Source of the DNA: Symsagittifera roscoffensis
Lineage: Eukaryota > Xenacoelomorpha > Acoela > Convolutidae
Length of the DNA: 64,000 nt
NCBI RefSeq assembly: GCF_963678635.1
Contig: NC_087071.1
Coordinates: 33,344,141-33,408,140, forward strand
Reading direction: 5' to 3'
This document shows, piece after piece, positions 40,401 through 49,576 of this stretch (position 1 is its first letter; each line of letters opens with the position of its first letter). The notes beneath the pieces were generated by a model, which did no database searches, was not told the origin of the DNA, and was given only the letters and a program-made list of their open reading frames with translations. Made by a program: the position numbers and the translations under genes.

Positions 40401-41557
40401 ACCCACTGCACATGGTGATGGTGGAAGCATCCAGCCAGAGAGTACTGGTGGACAAGGCCTTCTCAGTGCCCAAGTGCGTGAGGTTGGCTCGGTTATCGCA
40501 TCACTCGCACAAGTTGTTGAGAAAAATCAGAGGGACAGTACCAAAAGAATTGAGAGATGACTTGAGTGAAATCTGGGGAGAAGAACTTTTGAAGTTGGAG
40601 AGAGAGAACACAAGCGATCACGAGAGACAAAACGTGATCGGAAAACCTGTGGGAAGTGCTCCAAACCTGGAAGATAACGACACGATGCATGAGAAAATGA
40701 TGGAACTTGAGCCTCTCTTGGAAGCCTCGGGGGAGCGTAACCTCAGGAGCATTGAAATCACCCATGGAGAATGCCCATGCCACTGTTTAGCGCAAACGGT
40801 GTGGTATCCAGATCACAAGAACCTTTGCCTGGTGTGGGATATGGAAGAAATCCGGTCGATCGGACTACCGGATCACCGACAGAAGGTGACGATCTTGGTA
40901 GTGAGTACGATGTTGGCTCTGAGATGGATAGAAGAGAATATAACGAAGTATCGGGAAGCGGGGACGCCAACGGCTGAGTCAATATACGCGATAGACTACA
41001 GTAGGAGACTCGAGTTGTTTGAGACTGCGTGCAAGGTATTCGCCATACCAACGGAAGTCAGACATGTCTGGAGCCGTTTGAGGTACTTCCCATGGTTTCG
41101 GGCGACGCTGACGTCCTGGTTGTACATGACAACGAAAGATCACATGAGAAAACATCGAAAAGAGTATCGACAGTTCCAGGCCGAGATTGGGCCGGAAGCT
41201 TTCAAGAGACCCCTGTTAACCCATCGTAATGCAATCACGACAGGATGGAAGAGAGTGGGTAAAATGTCTAGAGACAATACCAAGGCGAGGGAATCGATAC
41301 TAGAGGAGGACCTGGCGAAGAACGTGAGCTTGAGCCTGCACAACTCCTTTTGTTTGAACCGGGAATCTAGGGTGAAGGCACTACCCAACCAAGCAAAGAG
41401 GTTGCAAGAGCAAAGAGAATGGATGCGATCCTACGAGCAGCTGAAGGCTTGGGAGGAGATTGTGATTAGCTCCGATGATGAAGAGGAACTGTTGAGACAG
41501 TTTGCCGTATCTAGTACTTCAGGGTGCAGTACCTCCAAGGCGAAGAGTGCGAGATGA
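37421..41557 (+). CDS. Large 3' ORF of unknown function in the envelope position
   Basis: 1378 residues from the first ATG (37421); the frame is open without ATG from 37376. It is in the same frame as Pol, separated by TGA at 37340 and at 37373. The N-terminal 500 residues are acidic and low in complexity, with a basic cluster (KTRKRKREVEG) that could be a nuclear signal. The C-terminal half looks folded, with tryptophan-rich helices, a cysteine cluster CLDSTCGNGEHTCDGRSC (about 39972-40025) and GECPCHC near 40768. The end reads EEIVISSDDEEELL, which fits a phosphorylatable SUMO-interacting motif. No signal peptide and no convincing membrane segment are present, so it does not look like an envelope glycoprotein. 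I do not recognise the family. It has no premature stop. Confidence 0.8.
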   Translation: MLPIWDDGRMIVMEGHVALVDDMKFATRKYKAPYGLEQVEMRQEGTELDAAGQLHVALTEYKKLDPTTPSPLSVDTPGDKRSGPVEDRFKKILERRRHESEEESMDETLSEAGEDMEVGNTPEPGPSGEELTTQELLKDLSEENWADTATPPLNPSPRKNLELPLASETFNMGMILLSSEERKRNTFEGNRDIFLGSLKDDAWQEFLEEFNQEVGSETTLDKFKEELWDTVVRFGEPLLIGTGLDEKARKELLSKLVELRNSRSKTREEKCEDSSTRRQKTVDKMVDDIKRDKVGTSNMIKSTNILKARAGGRQELEGVDGEVESVMVATTPSSRDVKTRKRKREVEGLGSPSVDAVSEGNLRETAPMILARCKTAAYKSSSELRRPLEVEREIEVSTSSTSEEDFKPQKINVKRGSTNGQTWEVDVGKEWISKAHQATGQRVTSDPLERNKTRNTSRTWWVALETLKEMEDCWKKLDSGVARKRRNWATQQKAEVNGIEMANHLKRSWQSLLKDRFEEAMRTPSSAPPLMANAFVRTAGQLMFTWSLVGIELETLTSYDRLKLGSKKLDVYQALMQHVARDNSGLSLARRKDATCFLRWIMSMMSDSTILACQQRASVSKTMEKRVSTVILNVYQSTGIEKEEGSRLSLENHRKLDEVRRFYNKKFEEEHDVHRNLASSEQYSRLSEKGEYQYVSGVMGMAYNPFLDSEARGAHRNHEVAELLKFWTERIMEIDAVEKEGPSLGLILEKTPEVVSIPRSNKRVEVNMGDGNGLLTTNLGVVWKLLRPSWCPHPHASLIEETTERVRLAPTEDEDLAKLSVLHKLISPQMQEPGEKTSNPGSAKKLEPGSCLDSTCGNGEHTCDGRSCVRILSFQKEDLVTWFEDITEREKSEVQIVAECYARTTVNIATALGFFSRICSLQSLERLESEHHLVTALSVESWPGVLQVTQKHIRSWKVGLEAEMGFPMSEAYGLPLNAKSLIGSMMANLCGSHYPLHMVMVEASSQRVLVDKAFSVPKCVRLARLSHHSHKLLRKIRGTVPKELRDDLSEIWGEELLKLERENTSDHERQNVIGKPVGSAPNLEDNDTMHEKMMELEPLLEASGERNLRSIEITHGECPCHCLAQTVWYPDHKNLCLVWDMEEIRSIGLPDHRQKVTILVVSTMLALRWIEENITKYREAGTPTAESIYAIDYSRRLELFETACKVFAIPTEVRHVWSRLRYFPWFRATLTSWLYMTTKDHMRKHRKEYRQFQAEIGPEAFKRPLLTHRNAITTGWKRVGKMSRDNTKARESILEEDLAKNVSLSLHNSFCLNRESRVKALPNQAKRLQEQREWMRSYEQLKAWEEIVISSDDEEELLRQFAVSSTSGCSTSKAKSAR

Positions 41558-41986
41558 GCAGGTGGCTCGAATGGATCTTGAGTCTTGAGAGGGAAAGGGG
41601 GGCTTGAGCGTGGATCCGGGTGAAACTTGGATTCACGAAAAAGAAGTTTTAACAAAGCAAACATTGTTATTAATATACTATATTTATTATATAAATCAAA
41701 ATGCTGCATGACAATTTCCTGATTGAATAGGACAAAAGAAATTTTAAATGATTGACTTGGAAAGCAAGAATTCAAAGGTGCAGGTGTGTGCAGATTTTGA
41801 TTGCTGTTTAGCGATAGTGTGAAAATTTTACATGGCTGTGAATTTTGGGTTGTAGATAAGCTTAAGTCTGCTGCAAACTTCTGTAAATGACCACTGGCAC
41901 TGTATCTTGAGTAACACTCGGTTTTCTGGGACTCACTGGCAGAAGACAGCACGCGATGAGGACATCGATCTCGAGTCCGGGGAGTA
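41558..41986 (+). other. 3' untranslated region and polypurine-tract candidates
   Basis: Non-coding between the last ORF and the 3' LTR. The best purine tract is GAGAGGGAAAGGGGGG at 41587-41602, but it lies 385 nt from the LTR. Directly adjacent to the LTR is only GTCCGGGGAGTA (41975-41986). Either could prime plus-strand synthesis; position favours the second and composition the first. Confidence 0.45.
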
Positions 41987-42890
41987 TGTGCCAGTCGGTC
42001 ATATTCGGAAGTTTGACCTTGAGAGAAGCAAAAAACACTTGATTTTGGAGTGAAATTTAATTTTTCAAAATTTCGAATAGAACCTGTCATGCACGATTTT
42101 CTCGCGATAACTGAAAATCAGAAAAGAGAAGTTAGAACGATCGAGTGACAATCGCTGGAAAGTTGCTAGAAAAATCAGTGGGAAATTGCTATTCGCAATT
42201 TCAGTAGCAATAATAATCGAGAGTAGAGCTGTCCCATCTAAAACAGAGACGAGCGCATTCCCACAAACTGGATTGTTGTGATTGGAATACTATTATTAAC
42301 TGGACCAGAGTGAACCTTCGGTGGAAAGGTGGACAGCTAGAGTGTCCCAATGGTTCACGAGAACTTACAGTCTAGAGTAAAAACTTGTTCTTGTTATTGA
42401 AACTGACTAACATTAAACTCATTTTAGTTACTTTATTAATTCTTGAGTTGCTTACCGACTTATTTACTTCCTGGTTCTTGAGCGTGCTACAATGTGAGTA
42501 CTAATTTAAATTTCTAGAGTGTGTTTTATAATTGTTATGTTGAGGTAAGGCGAGTTTTAGGTTGATCCATCTGAAATGGATCAAAGTTCCACTGTCTAAT
42601 AAAAAGTAACTTAACGGATTGTTCCAACCCGGTTTTTAACGGCGTTCATGTATTTTGGGTATCTAGAGACCTGAGTATGGGGACGTTATTAATTCTAGAG
42701 TGGGGGGATATTTTAGTAGTAGCCTTTAAGCTGAAACGGGTCGTAGTCTCATGTCACAAGCGAACCGAATTGGCTCCGACTGATTTGAGGTACAAAAACA
42801 CAAGAGATAGTGTCCCTGACTCTTGAGCCAATGGTTATAGGGCCTATTTTTCTTAAGCCTCATGTGTGACTGCAGTAGACGAATGTTACA
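41987..42890 (+). repeat. 3' LTR
   Basis: 904 bp, identical in length to the 5' LTR at a constant offset of 16,883 bp. AATAAA lies at 42598-42603. The base after ACA is T on both sides of the element (26008 and 42891), so the exact boundary has one base of ambiguity. Confidence 0.95.
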
Positions 42891-43463
42891 TTGTTTCAAT
42901 TTTTTTTAGCGTTTATTTGTGCTCTATTTAGTGGTTTCTGTCTCATTTTTGTTGTATGCAATGCAATTTTTTTTCCGTTTTGACCACAAATATTGCCAAC
43001 ATGTGCTTCGCCTTTAAGGTATCTGTGTTTTTGTTCTAAAGAACCGCAAAAAAAGACGTAAGTTACACTTATTTGTGCCAATTGCTCGCCCATTTTCGCT
43101 TTTTTACCACATTCGAAAATTTTCAGCTCCTGTCTTTCACACAATGTATATAGAAAAAAAGCAGTTTTTGACTCAGTCGATTAGGAGACTTAGTGCAACA
43201 AACGATTCCACACAACAACTCGAATGATTTAGAAGATTCCCGCTTTCTATTTTTTGCCAGTATTTGCTCTCCGCAGCTTTGCTTGTGTACGCTATGGTAT
43301 TTCAACAAATTCAGTATTTTAGCGATTAATTTGAGAAAAAAAACAGCTGAAAAGTCATCCGCTTAAATCGTGCGCGGTTCTGAGCGGATTTTCCAAATAA
43401 ACTTCTCAAAACCGTTCAAATTTTGCGCGGGTTTAAAAAAAAAACTGATAGGGCGACATATCT
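42891..43463. other. Right flank of the large retrotransposon, nothing recognised
   Basis: Begins TTGTTTCAATTTTTTTTAGC. AT-rich with no supported gene. Confidence 0.45.
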
Positions 43464-43642
43464 GGCGACAATTGGTTACAGGCGAAAATTCGTAATAAGC
43501 AACAACTCTTAACAAGGCATTTGCAAGTAGATTACGCTTGGTTCGCTCCGCTGCGCGTACATCCGGCACGAGAGGAATGCTGTATGTGCATCTGTGTTCC
43601 CCGCTTAATCTATTACGAAGTAACGCCTGTGACGAATTGTCG
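43464..43642. mobile_element. Short inverted-repeat (MITE-like) element
   Basis: The left end GGCGACAATTGGTTACAGGC...TTCGTAATA (43464-43497) pairs with the right end TATTACGAAGTAACGCCTGT...AATTGTCG (43611-43642), with 27 of 32 positions matching by eye. The interior is GC-richer than the flanks and non-coding. Parts of the terminal sequence (GTTACGAATTGTTGCC) recur just outside the right end. Confidence 0.45.
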
Positions 43643-45690
43643 TTTGTTACGAATTGTTGCCTGGTACTAATGGTCACCTGACGAAATAAACCGCTCAAAT
43701 CATTTAGAAAAAATCGCTCAAAGAGCGATTAAACCGCTCGTTTTGAAGCAAGAGTTTCAGGACAACCGTGTGACAAAACCGCTCAATTCTTGCTCCAAAT
43801 TAGCCGAACAGCCGCAACTGTTCCGTGGTCTTGGTTTTATGTTCTATGGTAGACAATTAAAGTAAGAATTAATCCACGTTTGACCCAAAATTCATAGACG
43901 CAATAAGGTATGCGAGGCCCAAACATAAGTCTAAATAAGGATTTCAATGATTTGGAGAAACTTTATAAGGTTTAATTACAATGGGGAGTTGCGAGCGCTC
44001 AAAAATAAAACAAGAAAAACAAGAATATTTTTTTCAATCCGAAATTGAATCCAGAGAGCTTAAGGGCTCCTTGATAGCCAGCACAAGCTGTTCGCTTTGA
44101 CGAGAACGAACCCATGTTCGCCCATCATTCGGCGTAAGCATACCAGCTTTTCAAATGCAGAACTCGAGTTCCGTTCTCAGTTCCTTACTTGAACATAGCT
44201 TTCAATTACTTGAGCACTTTTCAAAAATTATCAAGGATCATAAAAAACTGATGACCTAATATGGCTTAAAGAGCTCATTGTGATCTAGTTTGAGACAAGG
44301 CATTGTCTCAAGACAACAAAGTTGAACTGGTTGCTTTGCGTTGCAGTCCGAACAAAACAACCTTAAACAATTTTTTTTGTAATTTTCGCTGCTTTTGTAT
44401 ACGGTGTAAATAAAAAATGTAATCACCTACAAAAAATTTAATTAATTGATTCTAGAACTAAATTGTTTACAACTCAATTGAGACAAAATGTTTTCAAAAC
44501 TTTTTGACTGGTTCGAATCCTGACTGAAAGAGCTTTACTATTATATACCACTCGATCCATTCTGGTGTTTATATTTTCATTGATCATAGATCAGAGAACT
44601 AACTTACCTTGCATAACAAGAGAGCTACTCGAGAATGAAATCAAGCTCAACTTTATTCATCATATAAAAAAACTCATGCACATTGTTGTTGACTTCTTGG
44701 AGAGCGTCCACAATTGAAGATGATCATCAAGTTAATCACATTATTAATGGCGGAAAGAATCACGCTCAAACAAGTATCGGAACTCAGTTATAAAAAAAAC
44801 ACGCGACGTCAAGAATTTTGAGTTTCTACCATCAAGCTGCCTGCCTTTTTGTGTAATATTTTCAGAAATAACCAGGCGTCGTCAGTAAAAGAAGGCTCGC
44901 AAAAAAATTGTCACGGAACAAAGAAGTTGCAACGTTTTGATTTCAACGAGAGCAAATGATTTTTTATGTCTTCGCGTTTTCTGCAACTATTCAAAACTTT
45001 TGGCTGAAATTGACAGGAGCTAGTCAGATAAAAAAAAATGAGGCGTAAACCATTCAGTATATCATGACAAGTTACAGAGTTGTTCTTGCTGCGGAAACAT
45101 CCTCGCAATCAATAAAATGAATTGGAGTTCACGGGCTCAAATTGGTTCTGTGGAACGCTAAGTAGCTTGACGCACTCTTTGTTACCAATGATTGATAATA
45201 AAAACTTAGCTGAATTTATAAAAATTCCGATTCGAGAGTTCTTTATGTTTTAATGAAAAAGCGACAGACACGGAAAATGCACGGAAAGAGTAACTTGGTC
45301 TGAGGTCAGAAACGGTTATCAATTTATAAATAGTTCAGCTCTGATAATCAAAACAGTTTTGTTCTCCATATTATTCTTTGATTAATGAAAAAAATCATGA
45401 TAATACTTCGTTTTATTGGCCTTAAAGATCTTTTTTTTTCTATTACAATCGAGTTTCATTGCCGTCAAAAGTCATTGATTAGCCAATTTTGGTGTCAAGT
45501 TTGGGCAGCAATATACATGGGTCTTAGTGTATAGTGCACACTCGAATGCTATCTCAGGAGGGAAATGAAACATAAAAACACTAGGAGAACGTATTTGGGC
45601 ATGGAAAAACAATTCGTAATAATGATAAATTGATTAAAAACAATGTTTTTGTATTATAAAAGTTCCAGCTCTAAAATTTTTATTGAATGC
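43643..45690. other. Non-coding stretch, nothing recognised
   Basis: About 2 kb of AT-rich sequence on both strands without a supported ORF, repeat or RNA gene. Confidence 0.45.
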
Positions 45691-45889
45691 ATGACGCGTG
45701 TGGAACAGGAATTTATCGTGCATGGAGCAAGGGAGCGCAAAACATAGACATGGGCGGTTTATGGCAGCAAAACTACCGAAAAGACCGATCTCGAAAAGGA
45801 AGTGCGAGAGAGCACCGTACAACTGGGGAACTGAAACAGTTCCCCTGTCAGAGGGTCAAGTCAAAAAGTTACAGGGCCCTCTGTACAGG

Positions 45890-46821
45890 AACAGAAGTTC
45901 AAGATTGCACAGTGGAACTGCAGGAGTGCATGTCAGGATGAATTCCTGGATACACTGACTAAGATGATGATAGAAAGGAAAATAAACTTGATCGCATTAA
46001 ATGACGTCACCTTAGAGGATCAGATACGCGCAAGTGTTGTGATAATAACATACCTGCTCACAGTGGGGTGAAAAAAAATTAGAAAAAGATCAGAAAAGGT
46101 TGTTAGTTTTTTGTTTGACTCATCGGTCAAATGTTTCAAGTTTACAGCTCTTTCACCAAGAAAGGCTGTAGGCTGGTTTAAAGTTTGCGGGACAAATCTC
46201 AATTTTATATCAATTTGTGCCCCATTCGAGTACCTCGAGTACCTAGAAGAGCTTTCTATGATACTCACAGAAAAAGTTGACTGCAAGGACAAGTATTCGC
46301 TCATAGTCCTAGGGGACTCTAACGCAGTTTTTCGCAGAGAAACACGCGCAGTCATGCCAAGAACAGTCGAATCATTCACCATAGTCGATGAGACCAGTAG
46401 AAATGGAATGCTGCTCAGCGAATGGTGCCTGGAAAACAAACTACATTTTGAGAACCCCTTTTTCCAAAAACCGAATCTAAGAGCTGGCACGTGGAGGCAC
46501 CTAAGAAGAGGTCATTTAACTCTAAAAAACTTTGCCCTCATGTGCGCAGGCAAATCAGCTCAGAAAAGTCTTTCTCTAATTGATTTGAGAAGTGCAAGGG
46601 GAGACAGCTTCCATTTGGTTCATGCGATTCTGATTTTGATCGGAAGAAAAATTGTGAGGAAGATCAAAAGGAATGTGAAGGGGATCAGAAAAAAGGAGGA
46701 GTCGAAGAGAAAGACTGAAATGATCCTAAATTGTGCCAGAGAACTAGAAAAACTCAAAAATCGGTTGGGCAAGGAGCTTTTATTAATTGCAAAGCCAGAA
46801 GACTTAACTCAGCTTTGGTAA
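45890..46821 (+). pseudogene. LINE apurinic endonuclease domain, frameshifted
   Basis: The N-terminal strand KIAQWNCRSACQDEFLDTL lies near 45905. A stop near 46070 and a frame change follow. The main open part (46111-46821) contains VGWFKVCGTNLNFISICAP, the catalytic-region motif YSLIVLGDSNAVFRRE (normally GDFNA; the aspartate and asparagine remain) and SRNGMLLSEWCLENKLHFEN. The normal final SDH motif is not recognisable because the sequence drifts after FQKPNLRAGTWRH. Confidence 0.7.
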
Positions 46822-47399
46822 CGACTGATTAAAGACCAGCCATTAGAGCAAGGTTTTCCTGTCATATCAGAGTGTTGGGCAGCTCACCTGACAATAGCGG
46901 AAAAGGAAAAGACCCTGAAAGAAAGAGAATCTTCAAGATATTTTGGCGCAGAGAAGCTCTGAACTGAAAAAAGGCCCGTAGCACTCGATCGCGGAGTTAA
47001 ACGCATCACGATTGAGTGCAAGGAAAGGCCAGTGGCAGCAGATCTTCATAGTTTTGAAGATCTGTTTTCCCAAATTTCTGTAAAAGAAGCGTTTGAGTTT
47101 TAAAGGAATCTCTAAGAACTTACCGTTTAACCTAGTTTGAACGAGCCAAGAACACTACCGGGCCGAGCAACATGCGGTTTCAATTGCATTATGAAACGCT
47201 CTTCAAAGAAAGAAATGTCGTGGATGCAGATCTCAAGGAGTTGATATCAGAGAAAGCACCAGACAAGTTGCTCAATGCCCCAAGCAAGGCAGAAATCAAG
47301 CTCAGAACCAAGTCGCTGTCCTTATGAAAGGCACCAGGACAGAGTGAAAATACGGTTGTTCGAGATGCGCAAGTAATCAGCCTTTTGAAGAAGAGCAAA

Positions 47400-48300
47400 A
47401 AACATCAGCTATCGATATTGAAGAAAAGGTTCTGAGTAAAATACTGAAAAATCGAATCGAGAGAAGCACGGACCGAAACTTAGACAACGTACATTACGGG
47501 TTCAGAAGTGGCACAAGCACGATACAGGTCATTAGGACTCTTCGAAGAAGGATTCAACAGGCACGTGAAGCAAAGAAAATGCTGATACTGATCTTTATAG
47601 TTCCTGTAAAGGCCTTGGGTTCTGTGGACAGGACAGTACTGTTCACAGCCCTAAGTGAAAAATCGAAAAGTGCGCAACCCTCTGAGACGCATCATTTGGC
47701 AGTTGCATGAGCAGGCTGAAGTTGTATTAGACTAGCTAAACAAGTTCGTGCTCGAAAGAGGAGTGAGACAGGGGTGCGTAATCGGCCCCACTCTCTTCAA
47801 TCTAATTTTTGACAAAGTGTGCAAGAAAGGTGTGAAAAGAGGTTCAAAATTCGGTAACCTTGAATATGCTGATGACTATGTCCGACAGAAATGAAGAGGA
47901 ACAACAAAATCTTAGTTCTCTGAATCAGCAAGTCCAAATGCAGGGATGGAGATATCATTAAGTAAAACCTAGATGGTTGTATTGAATGAAGAACGATCAA
48001 ATAATATCTACCTGAATTGGGAAAAAGTTAAGGAAGTGAATTCTTTTTTGTACCTGAGCAGCTCGCTTAATGCTGAAAGAGACATTGGCGAAATCATAGC
48101 ACACAAATGCAGGAAAGCTAGAACAGCGTTTGTGAGATTGAGGCCAGCTCTAGTACGTGGCTTAATCAGGATGAGAACGGAAGTGCGATTAGTGGAGACT
48201 TTTATTAAGCCAACACTACTCTACGGGCTTGAAAATGCATTCATCAGAAAAGTCGACTTTGAGAAACTAATTGCAGTTCTGAACAAAGTCAGGTGATTAT
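47400..48300 (+). pseudogene. LINE reverse transcriptase, frameshifted
   Basis: The first block KVLSKILKNRIERSTDRNLD and HYGFRSGTSTIQVIRTLRRR corresponds to the RT finger motifs (QxGFRxGxST). After several frame changes, ERGVRQGCVIGPTLFNLIFDK-like sequence near 47755-47815 and LEYADDYV (YADD at 47865-47876) follow. The thumb region reads NSFLYLSSSLNAERDIGEII and KPTLLYGLENA. Stops in every frame make it non-functional. Confidence 0.75.
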
Positions 48301-48719
48301 TTCTCAAGTTAGACAGCAAGAGGACATGTACTAACGTTCAAATTGCAGAGAAAAATCAGTTGAAAAGCATTGAAGTAGAAATGGCTGTACGAATAGCCAA
48401 CCTGTGGGTTTCACTCAAAAGGCTTCAAGTAGAAGCAATAACATCACTCGCTCAACAAGCAGGGCGTACAGCAAAGATTGGATAAAGGCTTTAAATCTGG
48501 ACCTCGAAAGGCTATGGGTGCTGATAAGGAAAAACGACTGCCATACCCAAAACCACTAAAGTATAATCGTCGGGTCACTAATGGTAGGGTCACGCCTCCA
48601 AGTAGACGATTGTGAGTCTGGAAATTGCAACAGATTGTTTGCTGAAAGGATGGAGATGCAGAGATATCTCAAAAACAATTTTGATGCGCTAGAGTTAGAT
48701 AGAGTTAGATACACTCGGC

Positions 48720-49035
48720 ATGGCACCCTTTAGCGTAGATGTACCAAAGGATCTAAAGTGGCCAGGGAAACGTTGGAAAATGCAATACAAGACACTCAGG
48801 TGGCTGAAAGCGCACATTAAGATAGCCAACCTGCATTGGCGAAGAATATTCAGTTACAGTAGAACGAAAGTCACGAGAACGAAACGAAAGTCACCAGATA
48901 AGGAAGAACTAGGGGCGACTGCAGAGGAAAAGATACACTCTGCAATAGACCCGAGCGTATATCAGTGCCCTAAGTGTCCAAGAAGTTAAAAGGTGCTGAA
49001 GAGCCTATAAAACCATTGCTTCAAGAAGCAAGCGT
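48720..49035 (+). pseudogene. LINE C-terminal region with zinc-finger-like end
   Basis: PKDLKWPGKRWKMQYKTLRW is typical of the C-terminal part of RTE-type ORF2. The end reads YQCPKCPRS, a stop, KVLKSL, a stop and NHCFKKQ, a CxxC...HxC-like finger interrupted by two TAA codons. Confidence 0.6.
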
Positions 49036-49350
49036 GGTCCTACAGTCGTCAGAGGCCTGTACGGGGACGAGAGACTGGAAACTCTTGTGCTCAAAATGCG
49101 ACCACCCGAGATCTCCCTAATCGGGAGTCTAGCTTGCCTTCTGCCAACTCCTCAAAGATATGTAGACTAAATATCGAAGGTTGTTGTGACTTAGCACTCT
49201 ATCAAAGGGAGGGGCACCAAACATGGGCGGTTCCACTCACTTGTTCATTATATCAACAAAAATATATAGACGCACGAAACGGCACATATTCAGACTTCAA
49301 CATGATCGTGCACGAAAAGCCTTAGGACATTTTTTTTGTATCTTTTCCAG

Positions 49351-49576
49351 ACGCACTGATAAATACAATGTGACATTTTTTGCGTCTGCCAACTTCTGCA
49401 AAAAGACAGGTTCTTATAAAATTGATTTAACTTGCCGCTTACGCGTTCAAAGGAAGCTCATTATATTGCGCGTTGATAGTCGTAATTTGAATAATTTCGA
49501 TCAAAGTAGTTCATTTTCCATTTCCTATCACTTAAAAACAAATGGTCGTGAAAAAAGTTTCAGGTTGGAGCCTTAG
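49351..49576 (+). CDS. Possible terminal exon of an unidentified gene
   Basis: A textbook 3' splice acceptor (T-rich tract then TTTTCCAG at 49343-49350) precedes an open frame of about 74 codons. It starts RTDKYNVTFFASANFCKK and ends with a TAG stop after KSFRLEP, with AATAAA at 49762-49767. The peptide contains alternating hydrophobic and polar residues (YKIDLTCRLRVQRKLIILRV) that look like beta strands. No partner exon was found and the family is not recognised. Alternatively it is part of the same transposon's 3' region or chance. Confidence 0.3.

Larger units (their letters stand above)
25104..42890 (+). mobile_element. Recent 17.8-kb Ty3/gypsy LTR retrotransposon with macro-like module and large 3' ORF
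   Basis: Two 904-bp LTRs (25104-26007 and 41987-42890; TG...CA ends) flank a 16-kb internal region. Its order is primer-binding site, 2.5-kb leader with two tandem-repeat arrays, Gag-protease-RT-RNase H frame, an in-frame stop, spacer, integrase, macro-like domain, a second ORF of 1378 residues, and a short 3' untranslated region. RNase H before integrase and the DD35E spacing place it in Ty3/gypsy (Metaviridae). The flanking repeat is only TTG/TTG, shorter than the usual 4-6 bp. At 17.8 kb it is far longer than typical Ty3/gypsy elements of 5-8 kb. Four LTR differences by eye indicate recent insertion. Confidence 0.95.
45690..49060 (+). mobile_element. RTE-like LINE remnant, near full length
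   Basis: An endonuclease region, reverse transcriptase, downstream segment and C-terminal zinc-finger-like end occur in order over about 3.3 kb, with many frameshifts and stops. The pattern of endonuclease directly followed by an RTE-type reverse transcriptase (YADD) and a CxxC finger near the end fits the RTE/BovB-like group. Start and end are approximate because no target-site duplication was found. Confidence 0.75.

Noticed and set aside
28668-41051. Many antisense ORFs of 60-220 codons across the large retrotransposon
   Set aside because: They are shadows of the purine-rich sense coding frames and have no domain content.
37421-41557. Envelope glycoprotein in the 3' ORF
   Set aside because: No signal peptide, no fusion peptide and no convincing membrane-spanning segment; VTILVVSTMLALRW alone is not enough.
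43970-43985. GGTTTAATTACAA, similar to the start of the nematode spliced leader
   Set aside because: Only about 11 bases match, with no following donor site or snRNA-like Sm site; chance is likely in AT-rich DNA.
46020-46490. 156-codon ORF on the minus strand
   Set aside because: Antisense to the LINE endonuclease domain, which is clearly recognisable on the plus strand.
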